Below, one piece after another: positions 1 through 7,501 of a stretch of 15,813 nucleotides of DNA. The position numbers and the translations under genes are program-made. The notes under the pieces were generated by a model, which saw only the letters and a list, made by a program, of their open reading frames with translations, did no database searches and was not told the origin of the DNA. The stretch is from positions 1 through 15,813 of the forward strand of contig CAZCGA010000139.1 in the NCBI GenBank assembly GCA_964498075.1. Direction: 5' to 3'. Numbering within the stretch: the first letter of the stretch is position 1; each line of letters opens with the position of its first letter. This DNA is from CAZCGA01 sp964498075. Its GTDB lineage: Bacteria; Desulfobacterota; Binatia; HRBIN30.

Positions 1-752
<752 letters not shown>

Positions 753-785
753 GCGATGGGACGTCTATTCCCGCCCTCACCCGCA

Positions 786-841
786 CCGGCTAGAAGCCGG
801 TGCCACCGGGCTAGGATGAAGTGGCACCGGCTTCTAGCCGG
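786..841. repeat. 21-bp perfect inverted repeat (long hairpin)
   Basis: Arm 786-806 is the exact reverse complement of arm 821-841, with a 14-nt loop at 807-820. Each arm contains a smaller palindrome, CCGGCTTCTAGCCGG in the right arm. It lies 33 nt after the DUF58 stop, in the junction before the DUF4381-like gene. It resembles a pair of REP sequences in inverted orientation (a BIME-type unit). In RNA it would be very stable and could end or attenuate transcription or protect the upstream mRNA, although no U-tract follows. Confidence 0.85.
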
Positions 842-867
842 GATTATTCATGAACCACAGGCGCCCC

Positions 868-914
868 CCTCGATACGGAGCCCAGAAGATGGGCTCCTAC
901 TCGGGGCGAACGGG
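868..914 (-). repeat. REP-like hairpin, copy A (GTAG head)
   Basis: Read on the - strand it has the tetranucleotide GTAG, then a stem made of GGAGCCC (877-883 on +) and GGGCTCC (891-897 on +) with a 7-nt loop, then GTATCGAGG. The outer flank reads CCGTTCGCCCCGA. The same frame with a different stem occurs at 942-985, 5046-5096 and 5361-5408. A GTAG/GGAG head before an imperfect palindrome is the hallmark of REP sequences mobilised by RAYT (TnpA-REP) transposases; none is encoded in this window. Confidence 0.72.
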
Positions 915-941
915 TCTGTGTTTGAACGTACAGAGTGTGCT

Positions 942-985
942 CCGTTCGTGCCGAGTAGCCGCCCTCTTTTGGCGGCGTATCGAGG
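942..985 (+). repeat. REP-like hairpin, copy B (GTAG head)
   Basis: Flank CCGTTCGTGCCGA, GTAG at 955-958, stem GCCGCC (958-963) with GGCGGC (971-976), loop CCTCTTTT-like, then GTATCGAGG at 977-985. It is head to head with copy A, 27 nt away, making a BIME-like pair. The stem differs completely from copy A yet is still perfectly complementary, so the hairpin rather than its sequence is conserved. It lies inside the open frame that continues into the downstream membrane-protein gene. Confidence 0.72.
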
Positions 986-1058
986 CACCTTTCTGCGACT
1001 CGTGCCCGTAGTTTGTGAATTATCCGGGCTAGCCGGTGCGACAGGTGTCCCCGCCTCC

Positions 1059-2060
1059 GTGAGCACCTCTGCGAACGGGGGATGGTTTGGGAGCAGGTCT
1101 CTTCTCTTCATCGCCGCAACCATGCTGGTGACCAGTCGTCCAGCAGCCTCCGTTGAACTAGCACCAACGGTCTCAGCTCCGGTCGCCGTCCACGCCAGCG
1201 TCGATCGCAAGGAAGTCACCATCGGCGACCCGATCCGTTACACCGTCGAGGTCTCCGCCGCGGCCGACACTGAGATCATCATCCCGGTCTTGAGCGGCAC
1301 GCTGGGCGACTTCACCATTACCGACTTCGGCGAGCTGCCGACGCGCAAGGAGAACGGCCGTGTACTCGTCGCACGCTGGTACACGCTGACGATCTTCGAG
1401 ACCGGTGACCACTTGATTCCGGCGCCGAAGGTGAAGTACCGCACGCCGGGCGAGGAGCTGAAGGATGCGGACGGTGAAGAGGTGCTCGTCGGTGTCACCA
1501 GCTTGCTGGCGCAGGACAAGAACGCCAGCGACATCCGCGACATCAAGCCGCCGGAAGAGGTGCCGTTCGACTGGCGGCCGTACGGCATCGCCGCGGGTGT
1601 CGTCGCAGCCACCGGGCTGCTCGGCGTAGCGTTCTTCTATCTGCTCAATCGGCCGCGCCGGCAGCGCGTGGTACCGCCGCGCCCGGCGCACGAGGTGGCG
1701 CTGGCCGCGTTGAACCGGCTGCGGGCGCTGCATCTCGTCGAAGAAGGGAGGTTCGAGGACTACTACGTGCAGCTGTCGTTCATCGTGCGCCGCTACCTCG
1801 AAGAGCGTTTCCACCTGCGCGCCCCGGAGATGACCACCGAGGAGTTTCTCGCCGCCGCCACCGGTGAAGGTCAGCTCGTTCCGCCGCACCGGCGGCTGCT
1901 GGCGGAGTTTTTGTCGCAGGCGGATCTGGTGAAGTTCGCCCGCCATCTGCCGGCCCTGAAGGATACCGAGGCCGCCTACGACGCGGCGCGGCGGTTCGTC
2001 GAAGACACGCGACCGGTTGCGACACCGCCCGCGCCGGAGGTCCAGCATGCGGCTGCATGA
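1059..2060 (+). CDS. Short BatD/DUF4381-like membrane protein of the Bat operon
   Basis: About 333 residues from the GTG chosen here. A hydrophobic N-terminal segment (RSLLFIAATMLV, residues 13-24) looks like a signal peptide. Next is a periplasmic Ig-like region (about residues 45-160, starting VHASVDRKEVTIGDPIRYTVEVS), as in BatD proteins. A transmembrane helix follows at about residues 175-197 (YGIAAGVVAATGLLGVAFFY), then a cytoplasmic helical domain with YYVQLSFIVRRYLEERF and the LKDTEAAYDAARRFVEDT end typical of DUF4381/BatD C-termini. The gene overlaps batA by 14 bp. The start is uncertain: the frame is open back to an ATG at 756, through repeat DNA, and an ATG at 1122 is also possible; none has a convincing ribosome binding site. 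Known family members sit in this operon slot, but their biochemical role is undefined. Confidence 0.82.
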   Translation: MSTSANGGWFGSRSLLFIAATMLVTSRPAASVELAPTVSAPVAVHASVDRKEVTIGDPIRYTVEVSAAADTEIIIPVLSGTLGDFTITDFGELPTRKENGRVLVARWYTLTIFETGDHLIPAPKVKYRTPGEELKDADGEEVLVGVTSLLAQDKNASDIRDIKPPEEVPFDWRPYGIAAGVVAATGLLGVAFFYLLNRPRRQRVVPPRPAHEVALAALNRLRALHLVEEGRFEDYYVQLSFIVRRYLEERFHLRAPEMTTEEFLAAATGEGQLVPPHRRLLAEFLSQADLVKFARHLPALKDTEAAYDAARRFVEDTRPVATPPAPEVQHAAA

Positions 2061-3042
2061 CCCGTGGGCGCTGGCGCTCTGCTTGTTGCTGCCGCTGCTC
2101 TTCTGGGGGCAGCGGCGGGCACGGCGTAACGCAGCGGTGCGCTACCCCAGCCTCGGACTGATTCGCGCCATTCCGTACGCCGGCGCGCGGCGCTGGCGCT
2201 GGGTGCTCCATGCCTTGCGCGGCGTGGCACTGCTGCTGCTGATCGTGGCGCTGGCGCGGCCGCAGCTGGGGAAAGCCGAAAGCGTCTTTCGCGGCGAAGG
2301 CATCGACATCGTCCTCGCCGTCGACATCTCCGGCAGCATGCTGTCGGAGGACTTCACGCTCAACGGCCAACGCGCCAACCGCCTCGACGTGGTGAAGTCG
2401 GTGGTCAAGGATTTCATCGCCAGACGTGCCGGCGACCGCATCGCCCTGGTGCTGTTCTCCGGTCGGCCTTACACGCAGTGTCCGCTGACCTTGGACCACG
2501 GCTGGCTGCTGCAGAACCTGGCGCGCGCCAAGATCGGCATGATCGAGGACGGTACGGCGATCGGCTCGGCCTTGGCGACGGCCGCCGGGCGCCTCGAGCA
2601 TTCGGACGCCAAGAGCCGGGTGATCATTCTGCTCACCGATGGCCAGAACAACGCCGGCAAGGTGTCGCCTGCAACCGCGGCCGACGCGGTGAAGGCACTT
2701 GGGATCAAGGTGTACACCATCGGCGCCGGGACCCGCGGCTTGGCACCGTTTCCGGCGCAAGACCTGTTCGGCAACCGGGTGTATCAGCCGATGAAGGTGG
2801 ACATCGACGAGGACACTCTGAAGCAGATCGCGCAGAAGACGGGCGGCCAGTACTTCCGCGCCACCGACACGGCAAGCTTGGAACAGATCTATCATGAGAT
2901 CGACCAGCTGGAGCGCACGGCCTTCAGTGCGCCGCGCTACCTGGACTACTCCGAGCTGTATCCTTGGTTGGCGCTGCCGGCGATGATGCTGCTCGCCATC
3001 GAGGTCGGGTTGAGTCACACCCGCCTGCGGAAACTGCCATGA
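2047..3042 (+). CDS. batA: BatA-like membrane VWA protein
   Basis: 331 residues. The start at 2047 is supported by GGAGG at 2036-2040, six nt upstream. Two N-terminal hydrophobic segments (about residues 8-20 and 58-70) and one C-terminal segment (PWLALPAMMLLAIEVGL) bracket a cytoplasmic-type VWA domain (about residues 87-290). The MIDAS metal site is intact: DISGS (D93, S95, S97), T170 in EDGTAIGSAL and D198 in LLTDGQNN. In Bat operons this protein is paired with BatB and forms inner-membrane complexes linked to a MoxR ATPase; roles in oxidative or envelope stress have been proposed, but the reaction is unknown. It overlaps the upstream gene by 14 bp and BatB by the 4 bp ATGA, indicating translational coupling. 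This and the preceding junction are the only ones in the operon free of repeats. Confidence 0.93.
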   Translation: MRLHDPWALALCLLLPLLFWGQRRARRNAAVRYPSLGLIRAIPYAGARRWRWVLHALRGVALLLLIVALARPQLGKAESVFRGEGIDIVLAVDISGSMLSEDFTLNGQRANRLDVVKSVVKDFIARRAGDRIALVLFSGRPYTQCPLTLDHGWLLQNLARAKIGMIEDGTAIGSALATAAGRLEHSDAKSRVIILLTDGQNNAGKVSPATAADAVKALGIKVYTIGAGTRGLAPFPAQDLFGNRVYQPMKVDIDEDTLKQIAQKTGGQYFRATDTASLEQIYHEIDQLERTAFSAPRYLDYSELYPWLALPAMMLLAIEVGLSHTRLRKLP

Positions 3043-4088
3043 TCGAGTGGCGCGCGCTCGCTCTGCTCTGGCTGCTCGCACTGGTGCCGGCCGCCGTCGG
3101 GTTCTTCGTCTGGGCGTTGCGCCGCCGCCGTCAGGCGCTGCAGCGTTTTGCGGAGGCACGCCTGCTGCCGAGTCTGGCGCCCGATCTCGACGAGCGCCGC
3201 CAGCGCTGGCGGGCGGTGATGGTGATCGGCACGCTGGCGTTGCTGGTGCTCGCCCTCGCCGGCCCGCGGTGGGGCTTCCATTGGGAGGAGGTGCATCGCG
3301 AAGGCGTCGATATCATCGTCGCGCTGGACACGTCGCGCAGCATGTTCGCCGAAGACGTGAAGCCCAATCGCATCGTCCGCGCCAAGCTGGCCGTGGAAGA
3401 TCTGGTCAAGCAGCTGCACGGCGACCGCATCGGCCTGGTGGCGTTCGCGGGCTCGGCGTTCGTGCAGTGCCCGCTGACGCTCGATTATGAAGCGTTTGCG
3501 GAAAGCCTGCGTGCCGTGAACATCGGCATCATCCCCAAAGGCGGCACGGCCATCGCCGAGGCGATTGCGGCCAGCATCGAGGCGTTTGAGGCACACCAGG
3601 GCAAGCACGAAGCGCTCATCCTCATCACCGACGGCGAGGACCATGAGGGCAAGGTCGAGGACGCAGCGAAGCAGGCGGCGGAGAAGGGCATCAAGATCTA
3701 CGCGGTCGGCATCGGCACACCGGACGGCGATCTCATTCCCGTCACCGTCGGCGGACAGCAGACCTTCCTCAAGGACCGCAAGGGGCAGGTGGTGAAGTCG
3801 CGTCTCGACGAGGAGATGCTGCAGAAGATCGCCACTGACACCGGCGGCGCCTACGTGCACGCCACCGGCCCCAGCCTCGGACTGGACGAAGTCTACAACC
3901 AGTACATCGGCAAGATGGAGAAGCGCGAGCTGAAGAGCACGATGGAGCGCCGCTTCGAGGACCGTTTCCAGCTGCCGCTGCTGCTCGCGGTGGTGTTGCT
4001 GGCGCTCGAGCCGCTGGTCGGAGAACGGCGCCGTGTCCGCGCCGCCACGCGCCGGTGGCTCCTGGGGCGCTGGAGGAAGACGGCATGA
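3039..4088 (+). CDS. batB: BatB-like membrane VWA protein
   Basis: 349 residues, starting in the ATGA overlap with batA. It has the same architecture: N-terminal membrane segments at about residues 8-26 and 59-75, a VWA domain (about 90-290), and a C-terminal hydrophobic segment (LPLLLAVVLLALEPLV). The MIDAS motif reads DTSRS (D97, S99, S101), with T170 in KGGTAIAEAI and D198 in LITDGEDHEGK. The tandem BatA/BatB paralogue pair is characteristic of the Bat operon, and the second copy commonly carries DTSxSM and ITDGEDH, as here. The gene ends in an ATGA overlap with batC. The alternative of a magnesium- or cobalt-chelatase VWA subunit is unlikely given the flanking membrane segments and neighbours. 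Confidence 0.93.
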   Translation: MIEWRALALLWLLALVPAAVGFFVWALRRRRQALQRFAEARLLPSLAPDLDERRQRWRAVMVIGTLALLVLALAGPRWGFHWEEVHREGVDIIVALDTSRSMFAEDVKPNRIVRAKLAVEDLVKQLHGDRIGLVAFAGSAFVQCPLTLDYEAFAESLRAVNIGIIPKGGTAIAEAIAASIEAFEAHQGKHEALILITDGEDHEGKVEDAAKQAAEKGIKIYAVGIGTPDGDLIPVTVGGQQTFLKDRKGQVVKSRLDEEMLQKIATDTGGAYVHATGPSLGLDEVYNQYIGKMEKRELKSTMERRFEDRFQLPLLLAVVLLALEPLVGERRRVRAATRRWLLGRWRKTA

Positions 4089-5017
4089 ATCCGATGAACC
4101 TCCGACGCTTCACGCTTCACGCTTCACGTTTCACGGTCTTTGCTGCGATGCTGCTCTGGTCGGTCACCCTCAGCCACGCGTGGATGAATCCGACGCGCGA
4201 TCGCATCGACGACGCGAACCGGCTCTTCAAGCAAGGCAAGTACGAAGACGCCATCAGCAAGTACGGCGAGAGCCTGGTCGACGATCCCGACTCCCCGCTG
4301 CTCAACTTCAACATGGGCGACGCGAACTACAAGGCCGGCAAGTACAGCGAAGCCATCAACTCGTTCGCACGCGTGCGCGCCCCGGACGCCGATCCACAGC
4401 GCGCCGCCAAGACGGCATACAACACCGGGAATGCGCAGTACCGGCTGGGTGCCGCCGCGGAGTCCGACAAGCCGCAGGACGCGCTGGCCGCATACGCCGG
4501 CGCGCTTGTCGCCTATCGCCGCGCCCTGGGCGCCGACCCGAGCGATCAAGATGCCAAGTTCAACTACGAGCTCGTCAGCCAGAAGATCGAAGCGCTGAAG
4601 AAGAAGCTCGAAGAGCAGAAGAAGCAGCAGGAGCAGCAACAACAAAAGGACCAGCAGCAGCAACCCGATCAGCAACAGCAGCAGGCCGACCAGCAGAAGG
4701 ATCAGCAGCAACAACAGCAACCGCAACCCGACGAGCAACAACAGCAGCAAGCCGAGCAGCAGCAACCCAACGATGAGAACAAGAAGGAAGAGCAGGCACA
4801 GAAAGCGCAGCCAGCCGCGGAGGAGGACAAGGAGAAGCAGGCGGAGCAGCAACAGCAGCAGGCTGCGGGTGCGACCAGTGGCGAGAAGAAGGATAAGATG
4901 TCGCCGCAGGAAGCCGCGGCGTTGATCGACACCGCCAAGAACGACGAGCTGCAACCGGAAGAGTTCGCGCGCCACGTGCAAGGGACAGGCGTTGCCGAGC
5001 CGGCGCAGGATTGGTGA
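4085..5017 (+). CDS. batC: BatC-like TPR protein with a Gln-rich tail
   Basis: 310 residues, starting at the ATG of an ATGA overlap with batB, with GGAGG at about 4073-4077. A hydrophobic signal segment (residues 17-30, ending SHAW) is followed by TPR-type helices (about 40-165), including DDANRLFKQGKYEDAISKY, FNMGDANYKAGKYSEAINSF and AYNTGNAQYRLG. A charged linker then leads to a Gln-rich, low-complexity stretch (about 178-265). The C-terminus, SPQEAAALIDTAKNDELQPEEF, matches the short conserved end of BatC-type proteins. The protein is probably a periplasmic partner of the BatA/BatB membrane complex. The first codons after the start are made of a heptamer array (4108-4135), so part of the signal peptide is repeat-encoded; an ATG at 4148 is the alternative start but gives only a very short signal. 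Confidence 0.9.
   Translation: MNPMNLRRFTLHASRFTVFAAMLLWSVTLSHAWMNPTRDRIDDANRLFKQGKYEDAISKYGESLVDDPDSPLLNFNMGDANYKAGKYSEAINSFARVRAPDADPQRAAKTAYNTGNAQYRLGAAAESDKPQDALAAYAGALVAYRRALGADPSDQDAKFNYELVSQKIEALKKKLEEQKKQQEQQQQKDQQQQPDQQQQQADQQKDQQQQQQPQPDEQQQQQAEQQQPNDENKKEEQAQKAQPAAEEDKEKQAEQQQQQAAGATSGEKKDKMSPQEAAALIDTAKNDELQPEEFARHVQGTGVAEPAQDW
4108..4135 (+). repeat. Heptamer tandem array, CTTCACG x3 plus TTTCACG
   Basis: Four contiguous 7-nt units at 4108-4114, 4115-4121, 4122-4128 and 4129-4135; the last differs by one base. 28 nt is not a multiple of three, so each unit is read in a different phase. The array is translated as part of the positively charged signal-peptide region of BatC (residues 9-17). 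Confidence 0.9.
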
Positions 5018-5045
5018 TGGCGCCGCGACCGCTCGCAACCGAGCG

Positions 5046-5096
5046 CCCTTCGATACGCCGCGAAAAGAGCGCGGCTACTACCAATGAACCGTTCGA
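5046..5096 (-). repeat. REP-like hairpin, copy C
   Basis: On the - strand: GTAG, then stem GCCGCG/CGCGGC (5070-5075 and 5057-5062 on +), loop CTCTTTT, then GTATCGAAGG. Stem and loop follow the same design as copies A, B and D, but the outer flank differs (GAACGGTTCATTGGTA), so this copy is either diverged or a chimera. It begins 29 nt after the batC stop. Confidence 0.68.
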
Positions 5097-5104
5097 CGAG
5101 GGTT

Positions 5105-5137
5105 CCCCTCCTTTCCAAGGAGGGGTCAGGGGAGGTT
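5105..5137. repeat. G/C-rich stem-loop repeat without inserted core (apparent empty form)
   Basis: A 9-bp perfect stem, CCCCTCCTT (5105-5113) and AAGGAGGGG (5117-5125), closes a 3-nt loop and is followed by a G-rich arm TCAGGGGAGGT. The same layout, arm plus stem, surrounds each of the three roughly 130-bp cores at 5184-5314, 7345-7471 and 7517-7647. This copy therefore looks like the host repeat before a core was inserted into its apex. Confidence 0.75.
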
Positions 5138-5157
5138 TGAAACGCCGCGTCAGTCGA

Positions 5158-5326
5158 CCTCCCCCTAGCCCCCTCCTTGGTAAGAGACTTTCGATTTTCT
5201 CGCAAACAGTGCTTCGACAAGCTCAGCACGAGCGGTTGGGGATTCAATTTCAAAGAAGAATTCCGCTCACCCTGAGCTTGTCGAAGGGTCTGCCTCGCGT
5301 TTATCGACAGTCTCGTAAGGAGGGGG
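5158..5326 (-). repeat. Nested palindromic element, copy 1 (core 5184-5314)
   Basis: The outer stem is CCCCCTCCTT (5169-5178) with AAGGAGGGGG (5317-5326), a perfect 10 bp, preceded by the arm ACCTCCCCCTAG. Inside is a 131-bp core with terminal repeats GAGACTTTCGAT and ATCGACAGTCTC (one mismatch) and inner repeats CTTCGACAAGCTCAG / CTGAGCTTGTCGAAG. Read on the - strand the core matches copy 3 at 130 of 131 positions, the sole difference being in the terminal repeat. It lies in the batC/batD junction. There is no coding capacity for a transposase, so the core is MITE-like or REP-like and non-autonomous. Confidence 0.85.
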
Positions 5327-5340
5327 TTCACGGTCTTGAT

Positions 5341-7248
5341 ATGGATCTGCAGAGGTTGTCTCCGCTCGTCCCGAGTAGGCCCCGTCTTCTCAGGGGCCGT
5401 ATCGAGGGACTACCAGGCCTCGCCGTCGCCGCAATCCTGCTGGCGGCACTGCCGGCGCGGGCCGACATCTCGGTGCGCGCCAGCGTCAGCCCACAGCGCG
5501 CCGCCGTCGGCCAGTCGCTCACCCTGTCCGTCGAGATCAACGGCGCGCAGAACGTCGTCGCCCCGGCCTTGAGTAACCTCGACGGCTTCGACGCGCAGTA
5601 CATGGGCCCGTCGACGCAGATCTCGATTGTCAACGGTCGCATGAACGCCTTGGTGCAGCATCGCTACTCGCTGGTACCCTCGCGCGACGGACACTTCACG
5701 CTCGGGCCGTTCACCGTGGAGTATGACGGCAAGCAGTATCAGACCGCGCCGATCACGGTCGACATCGTCAAGGTCAGCGCGCCGCCAGGCCGCGGCGCGC
5801 CGGGCCAAGCGGGCTCGGCACCCGCGCCGCAGTCGCTGCGACTGACCTTGGGGGTGGCGAAAGGAGAGGTCTACCTGCACGAGCGCCTGCCGATCGAGGT
5901 GACGCTCTACGTCGGAGCGACCAGGGTGGCGGACGTCCAGTACCCGACGCTGGCTGCCGACGGTCTCTCCATAGAGAAGTTCCCGGAGCCGATTCAGCAG
6001 CAGGAGCAGCTCGATGGGCAAACGTTTCAGGTCCTGCACTTCCAGACCACGATCACGCCGCTGCGCGCCGGCAACCTGGCGCTCGGGCCGGCGACGCTGC
6101 GTCTGAGCGTGCTCAACCGCCGCCGCAGCGCCGGCCGCAACGATCCCTTCTTCGAGCGGTTCTTCGGCGACGACCCGTTCTCCACCGAGCGCCGTCCGCT
6201 CGATCTGCGTTCCGACCCGTTCACCCTCAACGTGCTGCCGCTCCCGGAGGAGGGCAAGCCGGTCGGGTTCTCCGGCGCGGTCGGCAGCTTCACCCTACAG
6301 GTCGCCGCATCGCCGACGGAGCTGACGGCGGGCGATCCGATCACCCTGCGCATGGCACTGAACGGCACCGGCAACCTTGCGGAGAGCAATCCGCCGGCGC
6401 TCAGCAGCACCGACGGCTTTCGCATCTACGAACCACAGGCGAGCAAGCCGGAGGGTGGCGGCGCGGCCAGCGTCAGCGTCGCACGGACGTACGAGCAAGT
6501 GCTGATTCCCAACGACGCAACCGTGCGCGCGATCCCGCCGGTACGTTTCAGTTACTTCGACCCGCAGGCGCAGCGCTATGAGACAGTGGAAAGCCAGCCG
6601 GTCGCGCTGGTGGTACGCGCGCCGCAGAACGCTCCCCGATCCGAGATCGTCGTCGGCGGCGTGCCGGCCCCGCGCGGGGCGCCGGAAGAAAAGCTGGGGC
6701 GGGATATCGTCTACATCAAGGACGACCCGGGCCACTTGCAGGAACGCGCGCGCTCCTGGTACGGGAGCGTGCTGTTTCTGCTCTGGCAACCGTTGCCATT
6801 GTTGTTGTTCATCGGCGCGGTCTGGTACGACCGGCGGCGCCAGCGTCTGAGTGGCGACCTGCGCTACGCCCGCTTCAGCCGTGCCGGCAAGGAAGCGCGC
6901 CGCGGTCTGGCGGCGGCGCAGCAGGCCTTGGCGCACAGCGATCGTGGCGGGTTCTACGACGCGGTGTCGCGCAGCATGCAGGAGTATCTCGGGGCGAAGC
7001 TCGATCTGCCGCCGGGCGGCATCGACGCCGGCGCCACGCGTCGCTGCGGCGTGCCGAACGATTGTGCGGACGCTATCGAGCGCTTCTTCGTGACCTGCGA
7101 GCAAGTGCGCTTTGCCCCCGGTGCCGGTGACGGCGACATGCGCGGCACCCTATCGCTGGCGCAAGACATCGTGCGGCGTCTGGAGCGGGCCCGACGGCTC
7201 GCTACGCCGCCCCCCGTCACGATCGAGGAGACGCGAGCCGCATCATGA
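5341..7248 (+). CDS. batD: BatD-like large membrane protein
   Basis: 635 residues from ATG 5341. The signal peptide (hydrophobic LAVAAILLAALPARA, residues 27-41) leads into repeated periplasmic Ig-like domains beginning ISVRASVSPQRAAVGQSLTLSVEI, the usual BatD opening. A second such unit begins near VASPTELTAGDPITLRMALNG. A transmembrane helix at about residues 476-496 (LFLLWQPLPLLLFIGAVWY) is followed by a cytoplasmic helical domain to residue 635. BatD is presumed to scaffold the BatA/B VWA complex across the membrane. Start choice is difficult: the frame is open back to GTG 5014, which overlaps the batC stop, through about 320 nt of repeats. The first purine-rich site, GGAGGGGG, is about 15 nt before ATG 5341. 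REP copy D is translated as residues 7-23. TTG 5356 is another possible start. The stop overlaps an in-frame ATG of the next gene's frame. Confidence 0.88.
   Translation: MDLQRLSPLVPSRPRLLRGRIEGLPGLAVAAILLAALPARADISVRASVSPQRAAVGQSLTLSVEINGAQNVVAPALSNLDGFDAQYMGPSTQISIVNGRMNALVQHRYSLVPSRDGHFTLGPFTVEYDGKQYQTAPITVDIVKVSAPPGRGAPGQAGSAPAPQSLRLTLGVAKGEVYLHERLPIEVTLYVGATRVADVQYPTLAADGLSIEKFPEPIQQQEQLDGQTFQVLHFQTTITPLRAGNLALGPATLRLSVLNRRRSAGRNDPFFERFFGDDPFSTERRPLDLRSDPFTLNVLPLPEEGKPVGFSGAVGSFTLQVAASPTELTAGDPITLRMALNGTGNLAESNPPALSSTDGFRIYEPQASKPEGGGAASVSVARTYEQVLIPNDATVRAIPPVRFSYFDPQAQRYETVESQPVALVVRAPQNAPRSEIVVGGVPAPRGAPEEKLGRDIVYIKDDPGHLQERARSWYGSVLFLLWQPLPLLLFIGAVWYDRRRQRLSGDLRYARFSRAGKEARRGLAAAQQALAHSDRGGFYDAVSRSMQEYLGAKLDLPPGGIDAGATRRCGVPNDCADAIERFFVTCEQVRFAPGAGDGDMRGTLSLAQDIVRRLERARRLATPPPVTIEETRAAS
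5361..5408 (+). repeat. REP-like hairpin, copy D, inside the 5' end of batD
   Basis: Flank CCGCTCGTCCCGA, GTAG at 5375-5378, stem GGCCCC (5378-5383) with GGGGCC (5393-5398), a 9-nt loop containing TCTTCT, then GTATCGAGG (5399-5407). This copy lies downstream of the preferred batD start and encodes the region just before the hydrophobic signal segment. Confidence 0.72.
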
Positions 7249-7313
7249 CTGCCGCAGTGATACTACCGTCCGTCAGCTGGCTCCTGCCAATGAACCGGGC
7301 GTTGCACGCTCCA

Positions 7314-7490
7314 AACCCACCCCCTAACCCCCTCTCTTGGTGGCGACTGTCGACAAACGCGAGGCAGACCCTTCGACAAGCTCAGGGTGAGCGGAATTGT
7401 TCTTTGAAAATTGAGCCTCAACCGTTCGTGCTGAGCTTGTCGAAGCACTATTTGCGAGAAAATCGACAGTCCCGGTGGCAAGAGAGGGGG
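7314..7490 (+). repeat. Nested palindromic element, copy 2 (core 7345-7471)
   Basis: The outer stem is CCCCCTCTCTTG (7328-7339) with CAAGAGAGGGGG (7479-7490), a perfect 12 bp, with the arm CCACCCCCTAA on the left. The 127-bp core has perfect 9-bp terminal repeats GACTGTCGA / TCGACAGTC and the inner pair CTTCGACAAGCTCAG / CTGAGCTTGTCGAAG. It is related to copies 1 and 3 but clearly more diverged, with scattered substitutions. Relative to its host stem-loop arm, this core points the opposite way from copies 1 and 3. It lies in the batD/batE junction. Confidence 0.85.
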
Positions 7491-7501
7491 AACCGCAGAC
7501 G

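Noticed and set aside
786..841. Intrinsic terminator after the DUF58 gene
   Set aside because: The hairpin is strong but no T-tract follows, and the downstream genes belong to the same conserved operon, so I list it as a repeat only.
1780..3159. Long - strand frame opposite the DUF4381-like gene and batA
   Set aside because: Composition is Arg/Ala/Pro-rich, as expected of an antisense frame in GC-rich DNA; the + strand frames have clear domains.
2047..4088. Magnesium or cobalt chelatase VWA subunits
   Set aside because: Membrane helices on both sides of the VWA domain and the DUF58/BatC/BatD/BatE neighbours fit Bat proteins; no chelatase AAA or large subunit is present.
4124..5038. Long Leu-rich frame on the - strand
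   Set aside because: It is the antisense of the Gln-rich batC tail (CAG/CAA read backwards as CTG/TTG), with no domain pattern and no ribosome binding site.
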